From Gemmatimonadales bacterium (GTDB lineage Bacteria; Gemmatimonadota; Gemmatimonadetes; Longimicrobiales; Gaopeijiaceae): a stretch of 64,000 nucleotides of DNA. How positions within the stretch are numbered: position 1 is the stretch's first letter; every line of letters starts with the position of its first letter. Of the stretch, positions 57,399 through 64,000 are shown piece after piece. The stretch lies in NCBI GenBank assembly GCA_007695225.1, contig REED01000192.1, forward strand, positions 19,219 through 83,218, written 5' to 3'. Below the pieces are notes generated by a model. The model was not told where the DNA came from. It made no database searches and saw only the letters and a list, made by a program, of their open reading frames with translations. The position numbers and the translations under genes are program-made.

Positions 57399-58928
57399 AT
57401 GGAGGAGGGGCTCGCCCCGGTGGTGGCCGCGGACGGGTGGGCCGTCTCGGCGTTCATTGGATACCTGGTCCTCCTCATCGGGATCGGCGCCCTTTCCGCT
57501 CGCTTCTCTTCCCGAGGGATCGGGAACTTCTTCGTGGGCGGGCGCAGGATGAACCGCTGGGTGGTGGCCCTTTCCGCGGTGGTGTCCGGTCGGAGCGCAT
57601 GGCTCCTGTTGGGGGTCACGGGGATGGCCTGGAGCATGGGGATCTCGGCCGCCTGGGCGGTGGTGGGCTACACGGTGATGGAATTCGTCCTCTTCCTCAC
57701 CCTGGCCCGCCGCCTCCGACGCTTCGCCGGGGTCCACGACTGCGTCACCGTCACCGATGTCTTTGCCGAGCGCCTGGGCGATGACGACGGCCGCCTCCGG
57801 CTGGCCCTCTCGGTGGTGATCCTCCTCTTCATGGCGGCCTACGTGTCGGCCCAGTTCGTCGGCGGGGGGAAAGCCATGGGGGCCAGCTTCGGACTGGCTC
57901 CGGGGACGGGAATCCTCCTCACCGCCGCCATCGTCCTGGCCTACACGACGGTGGGCGGATTCCTGGCCGTCTCCCTCACCGACACCCTGCAGGCCGGGTT
58001 CATGATCTTCGCGCTCCTGGCCATCCCCCTCCTGGCCCTGGCGCCGTTGGGGGGATGGAGTGCGGTGCAGACCGAACTCATGATGTGGGATCCGTCCTTT
58101 CTGGACCCCCTCTCCCTGGGGGCCGGCGCCCTGGTGGGGTTGGCGGGGATCGGACTGGGTTCACCGGGGAACCCGCACATCCTGGTCCGCTACATGTCCA
58201 TCGGAAAGGCGTCCGATCTCCGCTTCGCCGCCTGGACCTCCGGGGCGGCCAACGTCCTCATGGGCGGGGGCGCGGTCCTCATCGGACTGGTGGGCCGGGC
58301 CTGGTTCCCCGAGGTGGGCCTCCTCCCGGGGGAGGACACCGAGAACCTCTATCCCCTCCTGGCCAGGGAGACGCTCCACCCCGCCCTCTTCGGGGTGGTG
58401 GTGGCTTCCATCTTCGCGGCCATCATGTCCACCGCCGACTCCCAGTTGCTGGTGGGGGCCTCGGCCGTGGTGCGGGATCTCTACGAGAAGGTCCTCCACA
58501 AGGGAGAGGAGGTGGCGGAGCGCCAGCTCGTTCTCCTCTCCCGCCTGGTGGTCACCCTTCTTGTGGTGGGGGCCGTTCTCCTGGGGTGGGTGGCCGAGGA
58601 GCTCGTCTTCTGGCTGGTCCTCTTCGCCTGGGCCGGGCTCGGGGCCGCCCTGGGCCCGCCCCTCATCCTGGCGCTCTACTGGAAGGGAACCACACGGGCG
58701 GGGGCGCTGGCCGGGGTCCTTACGGGCGCGGGTGTCACCGTGATCTGGTACCTTACGCCGGCTCTCAAGGAGATGATGTACGAACTGGTCCCGGGCTTCA
58801 TGGCTGGCGCCCTCGTCACGGTGGGTGTCAGCCTGCTGACCCGGCCGCCTCAGGGGGTGGAGGCCATGTTCGCGGTCATGGATATCGATGAGGACGAGGG
58901 GGGAGATGTGGAGTTGCCGGGGGGGTAA
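57399..58928 (+). CDS. sodium:solute symporter family transporter (PutP-like)
   Basis: 509 residues, about 13 membrane segments, of the SSS family: FIGYLVLLIGIGALSARFSSRGIGNFFVGGRRMNRWVVALSA near the start, YTTVGGFLAVSLTDTLQAGFMIFALL, LGSPGNPHILVRYMS, ASIFAAIMSTADSQLLVGAS (sodium-site region), and FAWAGLGAALGPPLILALYWKGTTRAGALAG. This resembles proline symporters most. pruA elsewhere in the window would use proline, but they are not linked. The frame is open upstream through the repeat relic; ATG 57399 with AGGAG eight bases before it is preferred. Confidence 0.85.
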   Translation: MEEGLAPVVAADGWAVSAFIGYLVLLIGIGALSARFSSRGIGNFFVGGRRMNRWVVALSAVVSGRSAWLLLGVTGMAWSMGISAAWAVVGYTVMEFVLFLTLARRLRRFAGVHDCVTVTDVFAERLGDDDGRLRLALSVVILLFMAAYVSAQFVGGGKAMGASFGLAPGTGILLTAAIVLAYTTVGGFLAVSLTDTLQAGFMIFALLAIPLLALAPLGGWSAVQTELMMWDPSFLDPLSLGAGALVGLAGIGLGSPGNPHILVRYMSIGKASDLRFAAWTSGAANVLMGGGAVLIGLVGRAWFPEVGLLPGEDTENLYPLLARETLHPALFGVVVASIFAAIMSTADSQLLVGASAVVRDLYEKVLHKGEEVAERQLVLLSRLVVTLLVVGAVLLGWVAEELVFWLVLFAWAGLGAALGPPLILALYWKGTTRAGALAGVLTGAGVTVIWYLTPALKEMMYELVPGFMAGALVTVGVSLLTRPPQGVEAMFAVMDIDEDEGGDVELPGG

Positions 58929-58958
58929 ACCGGCCCGGGCCGGTGAAGGCCGTCGAGA

Positions 58959-59411
58959 TCAATCGGGCTCGGGAAGCCGGACCCTGCCCGTTACCAGGAG
59001 GTCAAGAGTGGCCCGTTGGGCCGGCGTGGGCTCAGGCGGGATTCCCACCGGAAGCGCCCGGCTCCGGGGTTCGTCGGGAAGGTGCAGAAGGAGGTCCCCC
59101 CAGGAGAGCTCCTCCTGCGCCGGTTCCGCCCGTCCTGTGGCGTCCACCCGCACCAGCCTTCCGGGAGCGGTCCGCTGCGCCAGCGCCCGCCCGAACTCCA
59201 GCCAGGTCAGGAGGGGATCCCCGGAGCCCTCAGCCAGGGGCGCGACCACCTCCGCCTGATAGCGCGCCACCATCTCCTGGTAGGCTTCTGCATCGGTCTC
59301 GCGGAGGTCCTTCAGGATGTCCCGGTAGAACTCCCGGGGGTCCCGGGCTCCCGTCTCCTGGATCCGGAGGTCGTACCGCCGGTCAGCCTCTTCCTGAGAG
59401 CTTCGGTCCAC
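58959..59411 (-). CDS. hypothetical protein
   Basis: 150 residues, not recognised. The N-terminal half is helical and charged (DRSSQEEADRRYDLRIQE; REFYRDILKDLRETDAEAYQEMVARY), the middle reads DPLLTWLEFGRALAQRT, and the end LSWGDLLLHLPDEPRSRALPVGIPPEPTPAQRATLDLL looks like a conserved soluble domain. The frame continues upstream, but that part is low-complexity; GTG 59411 has GGGAGG four bases before it. It converges on the symporter with 30 bp between stops. Codon bias matches neighbouring genes, supporting a real gene. Confidence 0.65.
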   Translation of the reverse strand: MDRSSQEEADRRYDLRIQETGARDPREFYRDILKDLRETDAEAYQEMVARYQAEVVAPLAEGSGDPLLTWLEFGRALAQRTAPGRLVRVDATGRAEPAQEELSWGDLLLHLPDEPRSRALPVGIPPEPTPAQRATLDLLVTGRVRLPEPD

Positions 59412-59726
59412 GGGGCCTCCCGCAGTGGGAAGTGGTTTCCGGGGCGCGGCCCCAAGGCAAGGGGGCGGGCCCGGGTGCGATGGGCTCGGGTGTGGCTGGA
59501 ATGACGGTCGACGTACCGCCCGCGACAGGGGGCGCGGCGGTTCGCCACGTCCGGGAAGGACGATGGAGGAACCCCCGGGCGACGTCAACGGGACGGGGTC
59601 GGTGCTGAAGCGCCTCCGCTTCGGTTTCCCCCTTACCTTCCCGGAGGCCCTCGTTGCTCCGGCTGCGACTCCCACCTACGTTTCATGTTCTCCCTCCACC
59701 CCCCCTCTCCCATGGCAGGAGGCTCC

Positions 59727-60269
59727 ATGAGCGTCCCCTTTCCGGCTCCCCAGGATCCGCGCGTCCGGGCCGATGAGCACCTTGAACTCTCCTGGGAGAT
59801 GTTCGGTGAGCTCTGCCGGGCCCTGGCCATGCGGGTGGCTCGGGAATACGAGCCGGAGGTGGTGGTGGGCATCGCCCGTGCCGGGGTCATTCCGGGGGCC
59901 ATCCTGGCCTCCCTGCTGCGAGTGGAATTCCACTCCATGAAGATCTCCCGGCGGGAGGGCGGAGAGCGGGTCCGGCAACGTCCCGCCGTCCTCTCCGCGG
60001 CCCCTTCCCAGTGTGCCGGTCGGAGGGTGGTCCTGGTGGACGAGATCACCACATCCGGGGATACCCTCCGACTCGGGCTTGCGGCGCTGAGGGACGTGGG
60101 TCCGGGGGAGATCCGCACGGCCACCACCTTCGTTCGTCCGCAGGGGTACAAGCCGGACTACTTCGCACTGGAGACGACGGCGAACATCATCTTCCCCTGG
60201 GACCGGAAGATCTTCGACGGCGAGGCTTGGGTGGTGAATCCCCGTTACGAGGGGATTCTGGACGAGTGA
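59727..60269 (+). CDS. purine-type phosphoribosyltransferase
   Basis: 180 residues. The PRPP-binding motif VVLVDEITTSGDTL near residue 105 follows VVVGIARAGVIPGAILASLL, the type I PRTase layout. HFSMKISRREGG-like and IIFPWDRKIFDGEAW blocks resemble hypoxanthine/xanthine-type bacterial and archaeal PRTases. Probably salvages a purine base with PRPP; exact base unknown. AGGAGG is five bases before ATG 59727, so the earlier ATG is not used. It converges on rho. Confidence 0.82.
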   Translation: MSVPFPAPQDPRVRADEHLELSWEMFGELCRALAMRVAREYEPEVVVGIARAGVIPGAILASLLRVEFHSMKISRREGGERVRQRPAVLSAAPSQCAGRRVVLVDEITTSGDTLRLGLAALRDVGPGEIRTATTFVRPQGYKPDYFALETTANIIFPWDRKIFDGEAWVVNPRYEGILDE

Positions 60270-60299
60270 GAATCCAGGGGGAGTGAAGGGTCCAGGGGG

Positions 60300-61550
60300 T
60301 CAGCCTCCCTGCATGGACTCCAGGAACTCCTGGTTGGTCCGGGTCCGCTTCATCCGCTCCATGAGGAACTCGATGGCTTCCGCCGGGGGCATGTCGGAGA
60401 GGAAGTTCCGGAGGAGGTAGACTCGGTTCAGCTCCGTCTCCGAGAGGAGCAGCTCTTCCTTCCGGGTTCCGGAGCGGTTCAGGTCGATGGCCGGGAAGAT
60501 CCGCTTGTCGGCGATGTGCCGGTCCAGAATGAGTTCCATGTTCCCCGTTCCCTTGAACTCTTCGAAGATCACCTCGTCCATCCGGCTCCCGGTATCAACC
60601 AGGGCGGTGGCGATGATTGTAAGGGATCCCCCTTCATCGATGTTCCGGGCCGCGCCGAAGAAGCGCTTCGGCTTGTGCAGGGCGTTGGCGTCCACCCCTC
60701 CGGAGAGAATCTTCCCCGAGTGGGGGACGGTGACGTTATAGGCCCGGGCCAGTCGGGTGATGGAATCCAGCAGGATCACCACGTCCTTCCCGGTCTCCAC
60801 CAGACGCTTCGCCTTCTCCAGGACCATCTCCGCCACCTGGGTGTGGCGCTCCGCCGGCTCGTCGAAGGTGGAGGAGACCACCTCGGCGTCCACGTGCTCC
60901 TCCATGTCCGTCACCTCTTCCGGCCGCTCGTCAATGAGGAGCACGATGAGGTAGATGTCGGGGTGATTCTCCCGGATGGAGTTGGCCACCTTCTGGAGAA
61001 GGGTGGTCTTTCCGGCCTTGGGGGGGGACACGATGAGCCCTCGTTGCCCCATACCGATGGGGGCGATCAGATCCATCACCCGCATGGCGATGTCCTCTAC
61101 CTCGGTCTCCAGCCGGATCCGGTTTTCCGGATATCGGGGGCGCAGGTTGTCGAAGGCGATGCGATGCTTGGACTTGTCCGGATCGTCCAGGTTTACCTGC
61201 TCCACCTTCAGGAGGGCCAGGTACCGCTCTCCGTCCTTGGGCGGACGGACCTGCCCCAGGATCGTGTCTCCGGTCCGGAGATCAAAGCGCTTGATCTGCG
61301 ACGGGGAGACGTAGATGTCGTCCGGCCCGTAGAGGTAGTTCCAGTCCGGGGAGCGGAGGAAGCCGTAGCCTTCCGGAAGGACCTCCAGGACACCCTCGCC
61401 TCGCAGGACCACATCCGTATCCAGGAGGTTCTGCTCGATCCGGAAGATCAGGTCCTGCTTCCGCATCCCTGAATAGTTCTGGATGTTGAGTTCCGCGGCC
61501 AGATCGTGCAGCTCGCTGACGTTCTTCTTCTTGAGTTCGGCGATGTCCAC
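60300..61550 (-). CDS. rho: transcription termination factor Rho
   Basis: Hexameric RNA-dependent ATPase ending transcription. 416 residues, like E. coli Rho (419). N-terminal SAP-like [20 protein letters not shown]-binding cold-shock domain [20 protein letters not shown], Walker [14 protein letters not shown], Walker [18 protein letters not shown]-loop, and R-loop region [22 protein letters not shown]. The frame is open upstream, but GTG 61550 has AGGAG eight bases before it and starts at the conserved [14 protein letters not shown]. An upstream dyad at 61684-61701 may relate to its control. Confidence 0.96.
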   Translation of the reverse strand: MDIAELKKKNVSELHDLAAELNIQNYSGMRKQDLIFRIEQNLLDTDVVLRGEGVLEVLPEGYGFLRSPDWNYLYGPDDIYVSPSQIKRFDLRTGDTILGQVRPPKDGERYLALLKVEQVNLDDPDKSKHRIAFDNLRPRYPENRIRLETEVEDIAMRVMDLIAPIGMGQRGLIVSPPKAGKTTLLQKVANSIRENHPDIYLIVLLIDERPEEVTDMEEHVDAEVVSSTFDEPAERHTQVAEMVLEKAKRLVETGKDVVILLDSITRLARAYNVTVPHSGKILSGGVDANALHKPKRFFGAARNIDEGGSLTIIATALVDTGSRMDEVIFEEFKGTGNMELILDRHIADKRIFPAIDLNRSGTRKEELLLSETELNRVYLLRNFLSDMPPAEAIEFLMERMKRTRTNQEFLESMQGG

Positions 61551-61683
61551 GGGGGATCTCCTGGTCGGACCGGACCGATCTGAGGGGTGCGGACAGGAGG
61601 TCGCTGGGAGGCGGTGTCCGCGGATCGGGCGCAGTTCGGATTGATCGAGAAGGCCAGAGGCCGAAGACTCGGGGGGGGAAGAA

Positions 61684-61701
61684 TCCGTCCAAATGGACGG
61701 A
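61684..61701 (-). promoter_or_regulatory. 18-nt dyad in the rho upstream region
   Basis: Perfect inverted repeat TCCGTCCA-tt-TGGACGGA (either strand), 134 bp before the rho start. It is flanked by an AAAA/TTTT run on one side. Could be a protein-binding site or an attenuator hairpin in the long rho leader; rho genes are often autoregulated. Confidence 0.45.
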
Positions 61702-61834
61702 AAAGGGCGTTCGGGGCCCGGATTCATGAGGAATTTCCGGCAGAATAACGGGCAGGGCAGGCGGGGTCAAGCTGAGGCGGGGCCGAGGTGGGGTGGGATC
61801 CGGGGAGGGCGGGATACGCCGCGTTCGCCTTTGC

Positions 61835-61863
61835 TTGACACGGGGGGCGCCGGGCAGGGACAT
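61835..61863 (+). promoter_or_regulatory. candidate promoter of the small conserved gene
   Basis: TTGACA at 61835-61840 is a perfect -35 hexamer. At 17-bp spacing stands GGACAT (61858-61863), with GACATT one base later, a modest -10. The start of the gene is about 57 bp further on. Confidence 0.4.
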
Positions 61864-61926
61864 TCGCGGGTGGGAGGGGTGCGGGCTCAAGGGGGATCCT
61901 GAAGGGGAAACCGGGGAAGACTGGCT

Positions 61927-62280
61927 GTGGCGAGACACAATCGGGACGGCGTGGGGGAAGACCAGGTTGGATTCCAATATGGTATCAGCTACCAACCCGA
62001 TTGGTTGCGCCACGTGAAGGTGACCCGGACCCTCCCCTCGGGTCGGCAGTCCACGAAGACGCTCTTCCGGAACCCTGCGGATCGGAGGGAGCGGAAGCCC
62101 GGCCGAAGGGTGCGGACCCACATCACCTGCCCGGAACAGGGAGTGGATCTGGAGGTGGTGGTGCATTGTGGAGGGGAGCAGGTGGGTCGGGTCGTGGTAT
62201 CCTGTCAGGTCCCGGGGGCCGACGGAAATGGCGAGGAAATCCTTTTCACCCTTGAGCAGGGATTCGCCCCTGCCCGGTAG
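61927..62280 (+). CDS. conserved small protein of unknown function
   Basis: 117 residues beginning MARHNRDGVGEDQVGFQYGI, then ISYQPDWLRHVKVTRTLPSGRQSTKTLFRNPADR, RTHITCPEQGVDLEVVV and EEILFTLEQGF. I recall similar proteins in Gemmatimonadota genomes but no assigned function. No catalytic motif, signal peptide or membrane segment is visible; it looks like a small beta-rich soluble protein. The start is GTG with only a weak Shine-Dalgarno. A candidate promoter precedes it, and the mla genes follow after 126 bp. Confidence 0.75.
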   Translation: MARHNRDGVGEDQVGFQYGISYQPDWLRHVKVTRTLPSGRQSTKTLFRNPADRRERKPGRRVRTHITCPEQGVDLEVVVHCGGEQVGRVVVSCQVPGADGNGEEILFTLEQGFAPAR

Positions 62281-62406
62281 CGGGGTCCTCTCCCCTGACC
62301 TTATCTTCCGGAACCCTTCTCCGCCCACGGCTCTCCACCTACTTCGTGTCCCCGCCCCGGGACCCTAGGCGAGGGGCGGCATCCACACCCCCAATCCCGC
62401 CGCCGA

Positions 62407-63189
62407 ATGCCCGGTTCCCTCCTCGCTCCCTTCAGCGCCATCGGCCGCGGCGGCATCAAGGTGGCTGCGGGATTTGGAAGCTGGGGACGCTTCATGGGGT
62501 CGGCGGGGAGGAGCCTGCGCCATGTGGACGTCTGGGCCCGGCTTCTTCTGGGACAGATGGCCCGGATCGGGGTCGACTCCGTCCCCATCGCCCTCTTCAT
62601 CGCCACCTTCACGGGAATCGTCCTGGCGCTGCAGGCCTCGTACACCTTCACGGGGGCCGTGCCCCTCTACTTCGTGGGTGTGCTGGTGGGGAAGACCATG
62701 ATGCTGGAGCTGGGCCCGGTGCTCACCGGGCTGGCCCTGTCGGGCCGGGTGGGGGCCAACATCTCCGCGGAGCTGGGGACGATGAGGGTGACCGAGCAGA
62801 TCGACGCGCTGGAGACCATGGCCTACCCACCCATGGCCTACCTGGTGGTCCCCCGGGTCCTGGCCGGGACCATCATGTTTCCGGCGGTGACCCTCCTGGC
62901 CATCGCCGTGGGGATCGTGGCGGGGTGGATCACCTCGCTGCAGCTCCTGGACATGACCACACCCCAGTTCATGATGGGGCTCACCCTCTTCTTCCTCCCT
63001 TTCGATGTAATGTTCGCTGTCATCAAGGCGACGTCGTTCGGCTTCATGGTCACCTCCATCGGATGCCTCTACGGATTCCAGACGATGGGAGGAGCGGAGG
63101 GCGTGGGGAAGTCCACCACCCGAGCGGTGGTGGTGAGTTCCATGGTGATTCTGGTCCTGGACGCCTTCTGGGCCGTCCTACTTCTCTGA
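62407..63189 (+). CDS. mlaE: MlaE-family ABC permease
   Basis: Permease of an MCE/Mla phospholipid-transport system in the inner membrane. 260 residues with five to six membrane helices: VPIALFIATFTGIVLALQASYTF, ELGPVLTGLALSGRVGANISAELGTMRVTEQIDALE (the coupling region diagnostic of MlaE), TIMFPAVTLLAIAVGIVAGW, and IKATSFGFMVTSIGCLYGF. mlaF follows after 15 bp and an mlaD-type gene after that. It helps maintain outer-membrane lipid asymmetry, implying a two-membrane envelope. Confidence 0.9.
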   Translation: MPGSLLAPFSAIGRGGIKVAAGFGSWGRFMGSAGRSLRHVDVWARLLLGQMARIGVDSVPIALFIATFTGIVLALQASYTFTGAVPLYFVGVLVGKTMMLELGPVLTGLALSGRVGANISAELGTMRVTEQIDALETMAYPPMAYLVVPRVLAGTIMFPAVTLLAIAVGIVAGWITSLQLLDMTTPQFMMGLTLFFLPFDVMFAVIKATSFGFMVTSIGCLYGFQTMGGAEGVGKSTTRAVVVSSMVILVLDAFWAVLLL

Positions 63190-63204
63190 CCGAGGTCCGG
63201 GGGC

Positions 63205-63954
63205 ATGAGCATCCAGATTCAGGGACTCCACAAGGCATTCGGAGCGAACGAGGTGCTCCGGGGCTTCTCCGCCGAGGCGGCGGAGGGGGAGACCCTGTGC
63301 ATCCTGGGCGGATCCGGATCGGGAAAGTCGGTAACCATCAAGCACGTGGTGGGCCTGCTCCGCCCCGACCGGGGAGATGTCGTCGTGGACGGGGAGTCGG
63401 TGGTGGGAATGAGCCAGGAGGAGCTTTACGAACTTCGGCGGAAGGTGGGGTATGTATTCCAGTTCGCCGCCCTCTTCGACTCCATGACGGTGACGGAGAA
63501 TGTGGGGCTCGGTCTTCGACGGATCCGGGGGACCACCGAGGACGAGATCCGACAACGGGTGGAGGAGTGTCTGGCCATGGTGGAACTGGAGGGGCTTGGG
63601 GACAGGCTTCCCTCGGAACTCTCGGGAGGACAGCGAAAGCGGGCCGGGATCGCCCGGGCCATCGCCACCCAGCCCAGCTACATCCTCTACGATGAACCCA
63701 CCACCGGACTGGATCCCATCACCCGGGCCGTCATCGATCGACTCATCAACCGCCTGAAGAAGGAGTTGGGTGTGACTGGACTGGTGATCACCCACGACAT
63801 GGAGAGCGCCTTTCGGGTGGCGGACCGGATGGCCATGCTCTACGAAGGGACTGCCCGGTTCTTCGGCACGCCCGACGAGGCAAGGTCCACGGATGATCCT
63901 GTGGTCCGTGCCTTCATCGACGGTCGCCCCGAGCTTCTGGAGGGAGTCACGTGA
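63205..63954 (+). CDS. mlaF: MlaF-family ABC ATPase
   Basis: ATPase driving lipid transport with MlaE. 249 residues: Walker A LGGSGSGKSVTIKH, Q-loop YVFQFAALFDSMTVTENV, signature ELSGGQRKRAGIARAIA, Walker B YILYDEPTTGLDPI, and switch His in VITHDMESAF. The F-A-A-L-F-D segment after the Q-loop is typical of MCE-type ATPases. Its stop overlaps the next start as GTGA (63951-63954). Confidence 0.93.
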   Translation: MSIQIQGLHKAFGANEVLRGFSAEAAEGETLCILGGSGSGKSVTIKHVVGLLRPDRGDVVVDGESVVGMSQEELYELRRKVGYVFQFAALFDSMTVTENVGLGLRRIRGTTEDEIRQRVEECLAMVELEGLGDRLPSELSGGQRKRAGIARAIATQPSYILYDEPTTGLDPITRAVIDRLINRLKKELGVTGLVITHDMESAFRVADRMAMLYEGTARFFGTPDEARSTDDPVVRAFIDGRPELLEGVT

Positions 63955-64000
63955 ACGTCAAGCGAGACGCGATGGTGGGGATCGTCCTGGTGGGGGCCAT
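63951..64000 (+). CDS. mlaD: MCE-family substrate-binding protein, partial (MlaD-like)
   Basis: Only the first 16 codons are in the window, reading (GTG)NVKRDAMVGIVLVGA, the start of an N-terminal membrane anchor like that of MlaD. The position directly after mlaF, overlapping its stop, is the usual order. The product beyond the edge is inferred. Confidence 0.7.
   Translation, partial: MNVKRDAMVGIVLVGA

Overview
The window is very GC-rich bacterial DNA, densely coded on both strands, with no tRNA, rRNA, CRISPR array or transposase seen. The organism is most likely a member of the Gemmatimonadota or a close relative. This is an inference from remembered protein styles: the small conserved protein at 61927, the DUF3810 protein, secreted S9, M28 and M24 peptidases, and the mlaEFD set with Rho. 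It is not proven by a marker gene.

Region 1 (1-1400) holds a decayed L-isoaspartyl methyltransferase (pcm) remnant among short repeats, then a small SpoIIAA/STAS-like protein. Region 2 (1401-29922) is a nearly uninterrupted trehalose and alpha-glucan locus. It has pfkB; a three-domain protein (beta-phosphoglucomutase, trehalose-6-phosphatase, GH65 phosphorylase) laid out like mycobacterial OtsB1; glgP; glgE; a TreS-maltokinase fusion; a MalQ-GlgB fusion; a GH57/DUF3536 protein; otsA; glgX; treZ and treY. Together they encode three routes to trehalose (OtsA/OtsB, TreY/TreZ, TreS) and the GlgE route from trehalose through maltose 1-phosphate to branched glucan. They also encode the breakdown enzymes GlgX, GlgP and MalQ. 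No glgA or glgC is present here.

Region 3 (29923-36414) has a carotenoid-type desaturase (crtI), a second FAD oxidoreductase and a large hybrid histidine kinase. Region 4 (36544-45478) is a peptide and amino-acid block: S9, M28 and M24 peptidases, P5C dehydrogenase, a GNAT enzyme, a lipoprotein and a DUF3810 protein. Region 5 (45660-49324) has heme genes hemG, hemH and hemE. Region 6 (49555-54785) mixes an unusual protein made of eleven exact 22-residue repeats, thyX, a lipoprotein, a DksA/TraR regulator, a secreted four-cysteine protein, an orphan LuxR DNA-binding domain and an SRPBCC protein. Region 7 (54912-64000) has sbtA/sbtB, mtgA, a sodium/solute symporter, a phosphoribosyltransferase, rho, a small conserved protein and the start of an mlaE-mlaF-mlaD lipid-transport operon cut by the window edge.

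Non-coding signals of note are a 166-bp palindromic MITE-like element with perfect 25-bp ends at 20567-20732, which supplies the otsA stop codon, and a decayed partial relative at 57299-57379. Others are a structured leader before sbtA, an 18-nt dyad upstream of rho, and GC-rich hairpins between convergent genes. Where an open frame extends far upstream of the conserved domain, I moved the start to the best Shine-Dalgarno sequence or to a stop/start overlap.
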